Both the position numbers and the translations under genes were made by a program. Shown piece by piece: positions 16,164 to 26,308 of a stretch of 64,000 bases of DNA. This DNA comes from Jeotgalicoccus halotolerans. GTDB lineage: Bacteria; Bacillota; Bacilli; Staphylococcales; Salinicoccaceae. Position 1 is the stretch's first letter. Every line of letters begins with the position of its first letter. The notes beneath the pieces were generated by a model. The model was not told the DNA's origin. It made no database searches and saw nothing but the letters and a program-made list of their open reading frames with translations. The stretch is from positions 62,001 through 126,000 of the forward strand of contig NZ_QUMW01000010.1 of assembly GCF_003387165.1 (NCBI RefSeq), written 5' to 3'.

Positions 16164-17252
16164 TTGGATACTAAATTATCACAAATCTCATTAAAGCCGG
16201 ATCACACCGGTGCAACGACTAACCCTATATATTTATCAACTGCATTCGAACATGAAGGTGTGGGTAAATCGACAGGATATGATTACACACGCACCAAAAA
16301 TCCAACACGCACACATTTTGAAGAAGCATTCGCAGACCTGGAAGGCGGAACTCATTCATTCGCAACGTCAAGCGGGATGGCTGCTGTCCAGCTGTGCTGC
16401 AATTTGTTTAACAGCGGAGATGAGGTGCTCGTAAGTTTTGATTTATATGGCGGTACATATCGTATTTTTGATTTTTACGAACAGAAATATAATGTGAAAT
16501 TTCATTATGCAGACTTTAACAACCACGCTGAACTGACTTCTCTTATCAACAGCAATACAAGAGCTTTTTTTATAGAGCCTATTACCAACCCTTCGATGGA
16601 AAAAACTGATTTAGCCCCCCTGTACAAACTCGCGCAGGAAAACGACATAATTACTATCATTGACAATACATTTTTAACGCCGTATTTATCGCGTCCGCTT
16701 ATTGACGGTGCAGATATCGTCCTTCATTCGGCTACTAAATATATCGGCGGCCATAACGATGTGCTAGCCGGTGTTGTCACTGTTAAAGATGAAGTACTTG
16801 CTGAGTCGCTCAGCCTGTATCACAACATGATTGGGGCAACCTTGTCTCCTTTCGACGGCTTTTTGCTGCTCCGCGGATTAAAAACTTTGCACGTGCGCAT
16901 GGACCGTGCTATTGAGAATGCCAGGAAAACAGCAGCTCATTTTGAAAATCATGAAGCAGTCGAAGAAGTTCTCTACGCCGGCACAACAGGGATGCTGAGC
17001 CTGCGTTTTAAAGAAACTCACAGCGTAAACACATTCTTAGAAAATATTGAAGTCTGTACTTTCGCCGAGAGCCTCGGCGGCACTGAAACATTCATCACCT
17101 TCCCTTTTACACAGACTCATGCGGAAATGCCGGATGAAGAACGCATTAAACGCGGCATCGACGATTCATTAATCAGGCTTTCAATAGGTATCGAAAGTTC
17201 TGATGATATCATTCAGGATATTGAACAGGCGCTAAATAAATCTGTAAAATAA
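16164..17252 (+). CDS. metI: Cystathionine gamma-synthase-type PLP enzyme (MetI-like)
   Basis: A 362-residue member of the Cys/Met-metabolism PLP family. It closely follows staphylococcal MetI, which makes cystathionine (or homocysteine) from an acylhomoserine and cysteine (or sulfide). Motifs are GYDYTRTKNPTRT, FATSSGMAA, SFDLYGGTYR, IIDNTFLTPYL and SATKYIGGHNDVLAG with the PLP lysine at about 192. The start is TTG at 16164, 10 nt after GAGG; no in-frame ATG fits. In S. aureus metI heads metICFE; here it stands alone between terminators. Gamma-synthase versus sulfhydrylase activity cannot be settled from sequence. Confidence 0.9.
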   Translation: MDTKLSQISLKPDHTGATTNPIYLSTAFEHEGVGKSTGYDYTRTKNPTRTHFEEAFADLEGGTHSFATSSGMAAVQLCCNLFNSGDEVLVSFDLYGGTYRIFDFYEQKYNVKFHYADFNNHAELTSLINSNTRAFFIEPITNPSMEKTDLAPLYKLAQENDIITIIDNTFLTPYLSRPLIDGADIVLHSATKYIGGHNDVLAGVVTVKDEVLAESLSLYHNMIGATLSPFDGFLLLRGLKTLHVRMDRAIENARKTAAHFENHEAVEEVLYAGTTGMLSLRFKETHSVNTFLENIEVCTFAESLGGTETFITFPFTQTHAEMPDEERIKRGIDDSLIRLSIGIESSDDIIQDIEQALNKSVK

Positions 17253-17289
17253 AAAAGGCATCGCCTCCTCGGGGGAGACGATGCCTTTT
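17253..17289. terminator. Bidirectional terminator between metI and mqo
   Basis: An 11-bp perfect stem (17253-17263 with 17279-17289), with A and T tracts on its outer sides, separates two convergent genes. Confidence 0.9.
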
Positions 17290-17296
17290 GTATTAT

Positions 17297-18802
17297 TTAG
17301 CTCAATAATGCTCCTGCTTCGTGACTTTTCAGTCCTAAAGTATCGGTAGTGCGTTCATTCATTTCTTTGAACAAATCAGGATTATCTGACAGAGAAACTC
17401 CGTATGTTGGAATCATTTCTTTAATCTTGTCCTGCCATAATCCGAAATCTTCGGGAAATGCCCGACTCAAGAGTTCGAGCATAGCATCCACACACACAGA
17501 AGCACCCGGAGATGCTCCGAGAAGCGCGGCGATAGATCCGTCTTCCGATACAATTGTCTCTGTACCGAACATTAATGTACCTTTTCCTTTATCCGTATCC
17601 TTAATCATTTGAACACGTTGTCCCGCTGTAATCGTCTTCCAGTCTTCTGAACGTGCTTCCGGAATAAATTCTCTCAGCTCATCCATACGCTGTTCTTCTT
17701 TTAAGAGAACTTGCTGTATTAAATATTTAGTCAATCCAAGCTCTTTCGCGCCCGCTGACAGCATAGTCAGTACGTTATTCGGTTTTACAGAGCCGAATAA
17801 ATCTAGATACGATCCCGTTTTCAGGAATTTCGGAGAGAAGCCCGCAAACGGTCCAAATAACAGTGATCTTTTACCGTCGATATAGCGTGTATCGAGATGA
17901 GGTACAGACATCGGTGGTGCACCGACTTTGGCTTTGCCGTATACTTTAGCCTCGTGCTGATTTACGATTTCTTCATCATCACACACGAGGAAGAGACCAC
18001 TTACCGGGAAGCCCCCAATATTTTTAGACTCAGGAATATTTGTCTTTTGCAGAAGCGGCAGACTGCCGCCTCCTGCACCGATAAATACAAAATCAGCGGT
18101 ATGATATTCCATTTTACTGTTGTTCAAGTTCTTAACTTTGACCTGCCACTTGTCTTTTTGAGTGCGGCGGATGTCCTGAACAGCATGCTTGAAATTCATT
18201 TCCACACCTTGTTCTTCAAGTCTCTTAAATAACTTTTTAGTCAGACTGCCAAAGTTAATATCCGTTCCTGAATCAATGCGTGTTACACCAATCTCTTCAT
18301 CAGGCTTGCGTCCTTCCATCATCAGCGGCAGCCATTCTTTAAGAACATTGTAATCATCGCTGTATTCCATACCTTCAAACAGAGGACTTTCAGTTAGTTT
18401 TTCCACACGTTTTTTAAGGAATTCAACATTCTTTTCGCCTTCCACAAAACTCATATGCGGTACTGTACGGATAAAATCTTCCGGAGAATCTAAATATCCT
18501 TTTTCAATTAAATACGCCCAGAGCTGTTTCGAAATCTGGAACTGCTCGTTAATCTTAATCGCTTTTGAAATTTCTATCGAGCCGTCAGCCTGTTCCGGGG
18601 TATAATTCAGTTCGCACAGTGCCGAATGCCCTGTGCCGGCATTATTCCATGCGTTCGAGCTCTCGACTGCAACATCATCAAGTTTTTCAAAAACTTTAAT
18701 GTTCCAGTCAGGTTTTAATTCTTTTAATAGTGTTCCAAGCGTGGCACTCATAATCCCGCCACCAATCAGAACCACATCCGTTTTGCTAATAGAAGTAGTC
18801 AT
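17297..18802 (-). CDS. mqo: Malate:quinone oxidoreductase
   Basis: A peripheral membrane flavoprotein that oxidises malate to oxaloacetate and reduces the quinone pool, as the membrane-linked step of the TCA cycle. The 501-residue sequence begins with the FAD motif [14 protein letters not shown] and carries [43 protein letters not shown] and [16 protein letters not shown], all typical of Mqo. The start ATG follows AAGGGG at a rather long spacing. It is monocistronic. Confidence 0.97.
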   Translation of the reverse strand: MTTSISKTDVVLIGGGIMSATLGTLLKELKPDWNIKVFEKLDDVAVESSNAWNNAGTGHSALCELNYTPEQADGSIEISKAIKINEQFQISKQLWAYLIEKGYLDSPEDFIRTVPHMSFVEGEKNVEFLKKRVEKLTESPLFEGMEYSDDYNVLKEWLPLMMEGRKPDEEIGVTRIDSGTDINFGSLTKKLFKRLEEQGVEMNFKHAVQDIRRTQKDKWQVKVKNLNNSKMEYHTADFVFIGAGGGSLPLLQKTNIPESKNIGGFPVSGLFLVCDDEEIVNQHEAKVYGKAKVGAPPMSVPHLDTRYIDGKRSLLFGPFAGFSPKFLKTGSYLDLFGSVKPNNVLTMLSAGAKELGLTKYLIQQVLLKEEQRMDELREFIPEARSEDWKTITAGQRVQMIKDTDKGKGTLMFGTETIVSEDGSIAALLGASPGASVCVDAMLELLSRAFPEDFGLWQDKIKEMIPTYGVSLSDNPDLFKEMNERTTDTLGLKSHEAGALLS

Positions 18803-18974
18803 ACTTAAATTGATGCCCCTTATCCATGTTTAATATATTAATATTCAGTAACAGTATACTCCTTTTTCTTGGATCCTGAAAGCCATATCATGAAATGTGT
18901 CATACTATTTGTTAAAAGTGTTATACTAATTAAACTCAAAAAAGATGCACTGTCCCAGTACATTCTCAGTAAGT

Positions 18975-19307
18975 CTATTTTCCACTCTTCTCATTCACGT
19001 ATTCAGCAAATTCATCTGCACTTCCAGACACTATGTCAACCATCGCAATCTTACCCATACCTTCTGGGAATGCGATAAACAGCACATCATCCTCAACAAA
19101 TGCACGCACGATATCCGTGTAGGCAAATACTCTGGTATATGGCTCGCCATTCATATCGACATTCATAAACAGCCGTTCATTCGTCGTCATATATGCACCC
19201 GGGAAATGTGCCTGGTCTCTGACTTTATATAATAAAGTTCCTTCAAGTGATGGTCCGAATTTCTCTGTCGGATAAAGATCCGCTTCGGTTAAGTTAATTA
19301 AACTCAC
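18975..19307 (-). CDS. Small soluble protein of unknown function, possible PH-like fold
   Basis: A 110-residue cytoplasmic protein with no signal or membrane segment. Alternating beta-type segments (LLYKVRDQAHFPGAYMTTN, RLFMNVD, FAYTDIVRAFVE, DVLFIAF) and a C-terminal helix recall small bacterial PH-like proteins, but I cannot name a family with confidence. The start is GTG at 19307 with AGGAGG 7 nt upstream. It lies 11 nt downstream of the HAD phosphatase gene, so the two are probably co-transcribed. Confidence 0.7.
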   Translation of the reverse strand: MSLINLTEADLYPTEKFGPSLEGTLLYKVRDQAHFPGAYMTTNERLFMNVDMNGEPYTRVFAYTDIVRAFVEDDVLFIAFPEGMGKIAMVDIVSGSADEFAEYVNEKSGK

Positions 19308-19318
19308 AGTTTATCCTC

Positions 19319-19987
19319 CTAAATATCATTTAATATTTTCCAATTTTTGTCCTGCGCAACTGATCTCAGGTCGCTGTCCGGTGCAACTGCTACTGGTTTA
19401 CCCACAAGCTCCAGCATTTTAAGATCCGTTATACTGTCACTGTAGGCCTGACTGTTCAGCCAGTCCACTTCTTTGTTTTGGAAGTGTTCCTTTATAATAT
19501 CAATTTTGCGTTCAGCAAACATGCGTTCAAACCGCGTTTTATAATCCAGCTTATCACCATTATAATGAATTTTTGAGCCGACGATATAATCAAAACCCAC
19601 ACCTTTAAATAATGCTTCCAATAAAGGTATAAAAGCGCCTGAAATCAGTACTACATAGTAGTTGTCCTGTTTCAGCTGCTGAATTTTTTCAAGCAACGAA
19701 GTCCTGAGCTCGTTACTCATCGAAGCGGCAACATCCGAAAAAAATTCATCAATTTCACGTTTGGAATAACCTTTAAATGAAAGTATATAAGATTCCAACG
19801 CTCTGTGCTGCATTTTAATTTTCGTCACCATTTTCATTTTATAGCCAAAATAAGTCGGCGCAAAATAGCGAACAAAATGCTTATAGTTCTTTTTAAATTT
19901 CGGGTGATTTTTTAAATGTGCACGAAGTGTTTCAAAGGTTTCATGCGGATATAAAGTCCCGTCAAAATCAAATAATGCCACTTTCAT
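19319..19987 (-). CDS. HAD-IB family phosphatase
   Basis: A 222-residue HAD-superfamily hydrolase of the SerB-like IB subfamily. Motif I is FDFDGTLYP (nucleophile Asp7, acid Asp9), motif II is VLISGA, and motif IV is AYSDSITDLKML with the metal-binding Asp pair. A long helical cap lies between motifs I and II. Family members hydrolyse small phosphorylated metabolites; the substrate here is unknown. It is the first gene of a two-gene unit with the 110-residue protein. The neighbours give no clue to function. Confidence 0.85.
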   Translation of the reverse strand: MKVALFDFDGTLYPHETFETLRAHLKNHPKFKKNYKHFVRYFAPTYFGYKMKMVTKIKMQHRALESYILSFKGYSKREIDEFFSDVAASMSNELRTSLLEKIQQLKQDNYYVVLISGAFIPLLEALFKGVGFDYIVGSKIHYNGDKLDYKTRFERMFAERKIDIIKEHFQNKEVDWLNSQAYSDSITDLKMLELVGKPVAVAPDSDLRSVAQDKNWKILNDI

Positions 19988-20090
19988 ATCGGTCTATTCC
20001 TTTCTCTGGATAATTAATCTACTCTAAATATTTTACCATAAATAGATTAGGGTATATACTAATATGCAATGACTAATAGGAGGTTGTTTC

Positions 20091-20531
20091 ATGGATTTAA
20101 CAGTATATTTAGCAGGCGAGATTCACAGCAGCTGGAGAGACAAAATTCAGGCTCTGGCCAAAGAGAAAGATTTACCGTTAACTTTTGTATCACCTCAGAC
20201 GGATCACGATTTATCGGATGACATCGGTGAAAATATTTTAGGTGAGCAGCCGAATAAATATTACCGCGATGATGCAGCATCCAGTATTAATAATCTGCGC
20301 ACCCAGGTTTTAATGAACAAAGCTGACGTAGTTATTGCCTTGTTTGGAGAGGAATACAAGCAATGGAATACAGCAATGGATGCGACGACAGCAATTAACT
20401 CAGGCAAACCGTTGATTTTAGTGCGTCCAGAGAAATTAATTCATCCATTAAAAGAAATTTCAAATAAAGCAAATGTCGTTACAAATTCTGTTGAACAGGC
20501 AATTGAAGTTTTAGAGTATATTTACAAGTAA
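20091..20531 (+). CDS. ytoQ: YtoQ family protein
   Basis: A 146-residue member of the YtoQ family, widespread in Bacillales and of unknown function. It starts MDLTVYLAGEIHSSWR and contains FVSPQTDHDLSDDIGENILG and MNKADVVIALFGEEYKQWN. The layout resembles nucleoside 2-deoxyribosyltransferase-like Rossmann proteins, which makes a nucleotide-related role possible but unproven. The Shine-Dalgarno is TAGGAGGT. A GC-rich terminator follows, and it is monocistronic. Confidence 0.9.
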   Translation: MDLTVYLAGEIHSSWRDKIQALAKEKDLPLTFVSPQTDHDLSDDIGENILGEQPNKYYRDDAASSINNLRTQVLMNKADVVIALFGEEYKQWNTAMDATTAINSGKPLILVRPEKLIHPLKEISNKANVVTNSVEQAIEVLEYIYK

Positions 20532-20548
20532 AATATCATTCACTCAAC

Positions 20549-20580
20549 CCGCCCGGTATCAGGTATGCCGGGCGGATTTG
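20549..20580 (+). terminator. ytoQ terminator
   Basis: A CCGCCCGG/CCGGGCGG stem (20549-20556, 20568-20575) is followed by a T-rich stretch. The rest of the gap to putP (20581-20740) holds no evident gene. Confidence 0.75.
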
Positions 20581-20762
20581 TATTTGAATTCACAGACTAT
20601 TCCCCGATTCGCATTGTAATAACAAGCCATGATGGTTATAATCGGCTTAGGTGTAATTCTATTCTTTTAATTTAAAAAGATGGAATTTTCATATGTTTGT
20701 GTAATTGATTTTAAATTCTGCAAACAGCTCGAATTTATTTTGCAAAGGGGAGAGGATTTATT

Positions 20763-22331
20763 TTGATTCTTAACACAGTAACAGGATCCGCTTTTACGTT
20801 TACAGCGGGTTGGGAACAATATTTGATGATGGCAGTGTATTTTATCCTTCTGATTGCAATCGGAATATACGCTTATAAAAAGTCCACATCAAACCTTAAC
20901 GAGTATATGCTCGGCGGGCGCAACATCGGTCCATGGGTTACCGCCTTGTCCGCCGGGGCTTCCGACATGTCAGGCTGGATGCTGATGGGGCTTCCGGGCA
21001 GTATGTACAGCGTCGGACTTTCAAGTATTTGGATTGCCGCCGGTTTAACAATTGGTGCCTACGTAAACTACATAGTGGTCGCTCCGAGACTCCGTGTATA
21101 CTCGGAAGTTTCCCACGATTCAATTACGCTTCCGGACTTTTTTGAAAATCGTTTTAAAGACCACAAGCACATGCTGAGAATTATAGCTGGCCTCGTAATC
21201 GTTATATTCTTCGCTGTTTATACAGCGAGCGGCATGGTATCAGGCGGTAAATTGTTCGAGAGTGCATTTAACCTGCCGTATCACTGGGGCCTATTCCTTA
21301 CAGCAGGAGTCGTTGTAATCTATACATTCTTTGGCGGTTACCTTGCTGTAAGTCTGACCGACTTCTTCCAAGGGACGATAATGTTTATTGCTATCGTTAT
21401 GATTCCGATTGCCACATGGATGACTCTCACAGGACAAGGCATTGAGCCGTTTGTAAGAATAGAAGAGCTCGGCGCGATAGCGGACATCAACTATCTGTCC
21501 TTAATCAGCGGGGTTTCTATTATTACTATTATCGGTAACCTGGCATGGGGCTTCGGTTATTTCGGACAGCCGCATATCATCGTCCGCTTTATGTCGATAA
21601 GATCTCATAAGATTGTTCCTCAGGCACGACGTATCGGTATTATCTGGATGGCAATTTCACTAATCGGAGCCTGCTTAACAGGGTTACTTGGTATCGCATT
21701 TACGGATGCTACCCGGCACGAAGTAGCAGATGCCGAAACGATTCTGGTTCTAATGAGTCAGGTATTATTTCATCCATTAGTCGGCGGATTCTTCCTGGCA
21801 GCAATTTTAGCAGCTATTATGAGTACTATTTCATCTCAGCTGTTAGTCACTTCAAGTTCGCTTGTTCAGGATTTCTATAAAATGATTCGTCTGAAAATGA
21901 TCGGCGGGACAGAAACCAAATCCGAAGAAGAACAAGACAAACTTTTTGTTTTAGTCGGAAGAATATCTGTCATTATTGTTGCGCTTGTTGCAATTGTTAT
22001 AGCATGGGATGACGAGTCAGTCATTCTTGATATTGTCGCCAATGCATGGGCCGGTTTCGGTGCTGCATTTGGTCCTCTGATAGTTATGGCTCTGCACTGG
22101 AAAGGCATGACACGTTCTGGTGCTATCGCGTCAATCATCGGTGGGGCCGCAACTGTTATTATATGGATTGCAGCCGGTACATTCGGTACAGGTTTGTATG
22201 AAATCGTTCCTGGTGTAATCGTCGCTACCTTGTTAGGTATCATCGTAAGTAAGATGACTCAGAGTGAACTTCAACCGGAAATGAAACAGGAATTTGAAGA
22301 AACTGAAAGAATTTTAAAAGAAGATAAGTAA
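20763..22331 (+). CDS. putP: Sodium/proline symporter
   Basis: A 522-residue, 13-TM sodium:solute symporter of the PutP branch that imports proline with Na+, for nutrition or osmoprotection. Matching segments are [67 protein letters not shown] and [10 protein letters not shown]. The start is TTG at 20763, 7 nt after GAGAGG. It is monocistronic, with a strong terminator. It fits the osmolyte-transport theme of the window. Confidence 0.95.
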   Translation: MILNTVTGSAFTFTAGWEQYLMMAVYFILLIAIGIYAYKKSTSNLNEYMLGGRNIGPWVTALSAGASDMSGWMLMGLPGSMYSVGLSSIWIAAGLTIGAYVNYIVVAPRLRVYSEVSHDSITLPDFFENRFKDHKHMLRIIAGLVIVIFFAVYTASGMVSGGKLFESAFNLPYHWGLFLTAGVVVIYTFFGGYLAVSLTDFFQGTIMFIAIVMIPIATWMTLTGQGIEPFVRIEELGAIADINYLSLISGVSIITIIGNLAWGFGYFGQPHIIVRFMSIRSHKIVPQARRIGIIWMAISLIGACLTGLLGIAFTDATRHEVADAETILVLMSQVLFHPLVGGFFLAAILAAIMSTISSQLLVTSSSLVQDFYKMIRLKMIGGTETKSEEEQDKLFVLVGRISVIIVALVAIVIAWDDESVILDIVANAWAGFGAAFGPLIVMALHWKGMTRSGAIASIIGGAATVIIWIAAGTFGTGLYEIVPGVIVATLLGIIVSKMTQSELQPEMKQEFEETERILKEDK

Positions 22332-22350
22332 ACCTATACTGAACTTAAAA

Positions 22351-22379
22351 ACACGCGGCCGTATTTTACGGCCGCGTGT
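22351..22379. terminator. Bidirectional terminator between putP and TRAP operon
   Basis: A 13-bp perfect, GC-rich stem (22351-22363 with 22367-22379) separates convergent genes. Confidence 0.92.
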
Positions 22380-22395
22380 TTCACTTTCTTTTTTA

Positions 22396-24615
22396 TTAAG
22401 CTGCCGCCGGTTCTCTCTTTTTCTTCTTATACAGCTGATAGAGAACAAGCAGAATGAACAGACCGAAACCTATTGAATCGGTTATAAGATCGCTCTGGAT
22501 AAACAAGAGAGCCGTTATAACAGCAATGATTCTTTCTGCAATATTATATTTCACAAACATAAAGTTTTGTATAAAGGACGCAAACATCGCCATACCGACT
22601 GCCGCTGTTATAATTGCCCAGATCATTTCCATTGCACTTGCGTCTGTAATCAGCAGAATTGTAGGGTTTATTGCGAACATAAACGGCAGAAGAAGCGCAG
22701 CCGAGTCATATTTAAAACCTTGCACTCCAGTTCTGATCGGCCCTGCTTTCGCTATACCAGCTGTCGCATACGCCGGCAGATTGATCGGAGGCGTATCGTC
22801 AGCAAGAACACCATAGTACAATACAAACAAGTGTGCCACTATGATCGGCAATCCAAGGTTTGTCAGCACAGGAGCTATAACAGCCGCAAGCACTACGTAC
22901 GTCGCCGTGGTCGGCAGCCCCATACCAAGCAAGAGACATGCAAATACCGTCAGAATAAGCGCAATATACAGCTGAGTATTATCAGTAATCATAAAGTTCG
23001 GCAGCGTACTTTCAAGCGTGTCTGAAAAATTGATGACTATTCTTGTGAATTTAGTTGATAAGCCGCTCGTTGTGATTACGCCGATCAGAATACCTGCTGT
23101 CGCACAAGCAACAACAATACTTAAGGCGTTTCTGGATGCTTTATCGAAACCTTCCAGCAGCTGTTTAAAGCCGTACTTTTGCGGCGCCACATCCCGCTTG
23201 GTCATCTTCTGGAATATCGCAAAAAGCAGAGCGACAATAATACCGCCGAGCACCATGGTAAATATCGGACTGCGCCAGCGGATAGTTTCAGCATTAAACA
23301 GACCTAAACCGAGCGCATTATCGAATACTGACAGACCCTGATTCACAAATACAATTAAATACTGCATAGAGAACGTTAAAGCCAGTAATATTGCGGCAAA
23401 TATAATCGTCCGTCCCATACTTTCTTTAAAACGATATGCAAAAAAAGCAATAATAATCATGGCGATAATCGAGTAAAATGCCGAAGCATTAACTGACGCT
23501 CTTTCAACTACCAGGAAGTAAAGCAATATTAAAATAGGTACAATCAGATAACCCTGACTGAGCAGCAGCTTTCTTGCCGATGTCATTTCAGACCTGTCGA
23601 TACCGGATATATTATGTTTGTTGGCTTCGAAATGAACCATGAACAATATTCCGACATAGGCAAGCAGCGCTGGTATCAACGCACTTTTAATAATTTCAAA
23701 GTAAGGAATACCTGTAAATTCCACCATTATAAATGCAGCAGCCCCCATTACAGGAGGAAGAAACTGCCCACTCGATGATGCAGCAACCTCAACGCCTCCG
23801 GCAACATGCGGCGGAAATCCTACTTTCTTCATTAAAGGAATTGTAAATGTTCCCGTAGTCACCGCATTCGCAGTCGAACTGCCTGAGATACTTCCCATCA
23901 TTCCGCTTGCTACCACGCTTGCTTTGGCAGGCCCGCCTTTGTATTTACCAAATCCGCGTATGGCAAGATCAATGAACATCTTTCCAGCTCCAGTTGACTC
24001 GAGTATTGCTCCAAATAGTATAAAAATAAATACAAACTGGGCGGAAGCGTATATTGGCGTGCCGAAGATACCATTACTTCTGTATGTAATTTCGTATACG
24101 AATCTTGAGAAGTCACCTCTGTTGTGGTAAAACTGTCCAGGTAAAAATTCTCCGGCAAAGAAATAACCGATTCCTATCAGCGCAATAATTACAAGCGGCA
24201 AACCAACAACCCGCCTGGTCGCTTCGATAACAATAACGATAAATAGCGCACCCATAATCAAATCTAAATCTGTTGGACGTGCTGACATTATTTCTGGTGC
24301 ATCCTGTCTTTGTATTAAATATATCCCTAACAGAAGCGATATTGCTGCTAGAATAAAATCATATATCGGAATTGTTTTTTGAGATGTTCCTTTTTTGATC
24401 GGAAAAATTAAAAACACCAGTACTATTGCCAGCGTAAGGTGAATAATCAAAAATGTTTTTGAGCCGATGCCTGGCAAGCCGAACCCTGCTACATAAAGAT
24501 GGAATACCGCCAGCAGAATAGAAAGCGAACTAACCAGTATCGTCAGCTTCTTTCCAAGATCTCTGTCGCTGCCTTCCAATTCCTGAATTAATTTCTGTTG
24601 TTCTTTAGCATCCAT
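22396..24615 (-). CDS. TRAP-TAXI transporter fused DctQM (4TM/12TM) permease
   Basis: A 739-residue membrane protein in which the small (DctQ-like, 4 TM) and large (DctM-like, 12 TM) TRAP subunits are fused, as in TAXI-type systems. Characteristic stretches are GSISGSSTANAVTTGTFTIP, GQFLPPVMGAAAFIM, LLLGMGLPTTATYVVLAA and YYGVLADDTPPINLPAYA. TRAP systems use Na+ or H+ gradients and a solute-binding protein to import organic acids; TAXI substrates include glutamate and similar acids. It is the third gene of the operon, 3 nt after the DUF1850 gene. Confidence 0.95.
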   Translation of the reverse strand: MDAKEQQKLIQELEGSDRDLGKKLTILVSSLSILLAVFHLYVAGFGLPGIGSKTFLIIHLTLAIVLVFLIFPIKKGTSQKTIPIYDFILAAISLLLGIYLIQRQDAPEIMSARPTDLDLIMGALFIVIVIEATRRVVGLPLVIIALIGIGYFFAGEFLPGQFYHNRGDFSRFVYEITYRSNGIFGTPIYASAQFVFIFILFGAILESTGAGKMFIDLAIRGFGKYKGGPAKASVVASGMMGSISGSSTANAVTTGTFTIPLMKKVGFPPHVAGGVEVAASSSGQFLPPVMGAAAFIMVEFTGIPYFEIIKSALIPALLAYVGILFMVHFEANKHNISGIDRSEMTSARKLLLSQGYLIVPILILLYFLVVERASVNASAFYSIIAMIIIAFFAYRFKESMGRTIIFAAILLALTFSMQYLIVFVNQGLSVFDNALGLGLFNAETIRWRSPIFTMVLGGIIVALLFAIFQKMTKRDVAPQKYGFKQLLEGFDKASRNALSIVVACATAGILIGVITTSGLSTKFTRIVINFSDTLESTLPNFMITDNTQLYIALILTVFACLLLGMGLPTTATYVVLAAVIAPVLTNLGLPIIVAHLFVLYYGVLADDTPPINLPAYATAGIAKAGPIRTGVQGFKYDSAALLLPFMFAINPTILLITDASAMEMIWAIITAAVGMAMFASFIQNFMFVKYNIAERIIAVITALLFIQSDLITDSIGFGLFILLVLYQLYKKKKREPAAA

Positions 24616-24618
24616 TAG

Positions 24619-25134
24619 TTAATCACCTCTAAAATAACCTTTCATTAATTTCACTTCTAAATTTTTCCCTTTATAAGGTGCCTCAGAAATGAGGATATCT
24701 TTGTCCCCTATTACAATATGGTGAGGAAACACTGAGGAAGGTCTGATTCGCAACGTACCTCCATGTACTTTACGATTTATATTTTTGATGATGAACTTCC
24801 CATCATCTATTTCGACATCTTCACCCTCATAAGGCATACCTGCCCCAAACGATTCTGTATGACTTTCCATCGTATAAATTCCATCACTCCGCACTTCAAA
24901 AACTTCACTTACCGGCGAACGTTCGACAGAATGTATATAATTCACTGCAAACTGTTCTCCATATTCAATATTCTGTACAAACAGCTTTTCTTCAGTGCTC
25001 ATATCTTCAATAATAATTTTTAACGGCTGATTCAGCTGAAATATTATCGCTATCTCCAGGAGGATAAAAAGACTTGTAAGGGATAAAAAGGCATTGCGTA
25101 TATGCAATGCCTTTTTACAGTTATCTTTACTCAT
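24619..25134 (-). CDS. DUF1850 domain-containing protein of the TRAP-TAXI operon
   Basis: A 171-residue protein with one N-terminal membrane segment (about residues 14-34) and an extracytoplasmic beta-rich domain. YIHSVERSPVSEVFEV and GAGMPYEGEDVEI match the DUF1850 family, which is repeatedly found next to TAXI-type TRAP genes. Its role is unknown; an accessory or stabilising function for the transporter is inferred from position. It lies between the binding protein (4 nt gap) and the permease (3 nt gap), so translation is probably coupled. Confidence 0.88.
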   Translation of the reverse strand: MSKDNCKKALHIRNAFLSLTSLFILLEIAIIFQLNQPLKIIIEDMSTEEKLFVQNIEYGEQFAVNYIHSVERSPVSEVFEVRSDGIYTMESHTESFGAGMPYEGEDVEIDDGKFIIKNINRKVHGGTLRIRPSSVFPHHIVIGDKDILISEAPYKGKNLEVKLMKGYFRGD

Positions 25135-25138
25135 TTAA

Positions 25139-26137
25139 TCACTGCTCATCATAATAGCGCTGAACACCCGGATGCAGATCGATTGACATACCTTCTTCTG
25201 CAGTATCAAGTGACAGCTCTTCCCCGCGGACATGAGCATTCGCCATTTGGTCCAGGTTATCAAAAATTGCTTTAGTCATTTCGTACATCTGGTCTTCCGG
25301 AATATCATTGGAAGCAATCAGCATCGCCTGCACTGCAACTGTAGATGCTGTGCTGTCAAAGTTATCATATGCATCTGCAGGGATGTCTTGTTTTGTATAA
25401 TAAGTGTATTCTTCCATCAGACTATCCATTGCATCTTCATCAAAACTCACAATTCTCACATCTGCACTTGCACTTAGTTCCTGAATAGCACCGGTCGGTG
25501 TTCCTGCAGTAACAAAAGCAGCATCAACGTTCCCATCTTGCAAGTTAGTAGAAGCATCCGCAAAGTCTAAGTATTGAGCATCAATGTCGTCAACTGTCAT
25601 GCCATGTGCTTCGATAATCTGATTAGCATTTGCTTCCGTTCCAGATCCCATGTCACCGATAGCAACACGTTTTCCTTCAAGATCAGCCACTGATTCAATA
25701 CCTGAGTCCGCTAAAGTAACCAGCTGAACTGTTTCAGGATAAATAGTGAATACACCGCTGTAGTTATCGAGAACTTCACTGAACATATTACTTCCCTCAG
25801 CACCGTAAAATGCGATGTCATTCTGCACGAGAGCGAGCTGGGCTTCTCCGTTATTTAACTGTTCCGCATTAGAAACAGATGCTCCAGAAGATACACCCGT
25901 AGCACTCACATTATCGAGAGAAGAATCAATAATATCAGCCATCGCAACTCCTAAGGGGAAGTAGACTCCGGCTTCGCCGCCTGTAAGCAGAGTAACATTT
26001 TCGATCCAGTCCTCTCCGCCTGCAACATCCCCTGACTCTCCGCTGCTCTCCTGTTCGTCACCTGAGTCATCCCCGCATGCTGCTAAAACCAGCAAAACTG
26101 CAGACAACATCATTAAAAACCATTGGTTCTTTTTCAT
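25139..26137 (-). CDS. TAXI family TRAP solute-binding lipoprotein
   Basis: A 332-residue exported binding protein. The signal peptide ends in lipobox VLAACG, with Cys21 as the lipid anchor. An acidic Gly/Ser/Glu linker follows, then the TAXI fold: VTLLTGGEAGVYFPLGVAMA, QLALVQNDIAFYGAEG, KRVAIGDMGSGTEANANQII and DAAFVTAGTPTGAIQEL. It captures the substrate outside the membrane for the fused permease. It is the first gene of the operon, with a cre-like site 50 nt upstream that suggests catabolite control. Confidence 0.95.
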   Translation of the reverse strand: MKKNQWFLMMLSAVLLVLAACGDDSGDEQESSGESGDVAGGEDWIENVTLLTGGEAGVYFPLGVAMADIIDSSLDNVSATGVSSGASVSNAEQLNNGEAQLALVQNDIAFYGAEGSNMFSEVLDNYSGVFTIYPETVQLVTLADSGIESVADLEGKRVAIGDMGSGTEANANQIIEAHGMTVDDIDAQYLDFADASTNLQDGNVDAAFVTAGTPTGAIQELSASADVRIVSFDEDAMDSLMEEYTYYTKQDIPADAYDNFDSTASTVAVQAMLIASNDIPEDQMYEMTKAIFDNLDQMANAHVRGEELSLDTAEEGMSIDLHPGVQRYYDEQ

Positions 26138-26186
26138 TAAATTAGTCCCCTTTCAATTTTTTTACTTTCTTACCAGCAATCTTAAC

Positions 26187-26201
26187 ATAAAAACGCTTTC
26201 A
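26187..26201. promoter_or_regulatory. cre-like site (CcpA) between TAXI operon and YeiH gene
   Basis: ATAAAAACGCTTTCA matches the CcpA consensus WTGWAARCGYTWNCW at 14 of 15 positions (G to A at the third). It sits 50 nt upstream of the TAXI start, where binding would repress. Confidence 0.5.
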
Positions 26202-26308
26202 ATAATTAGAAAATTCCTATTTAATTTTATACCTTTTCCATGATTCATTTTCCTGATTCCCACAATCTTGTTAAAGTGCTACTATTATCATTAATGAGGT
26301 GCACAAAT

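Noticed and set aside
20620-20660. Imperfect inverted repeat upstream of putP
   Set aside because: Only 3-5 bp arms with a long loop; no more than expected by chance.
22454-23341. Several 100-150 codon plus-strand frames opposite the TRAP permease
   Set aside because: Antisense shadows of a conserved membrane protein gene; no ribosome binding sites and low-complexity products.
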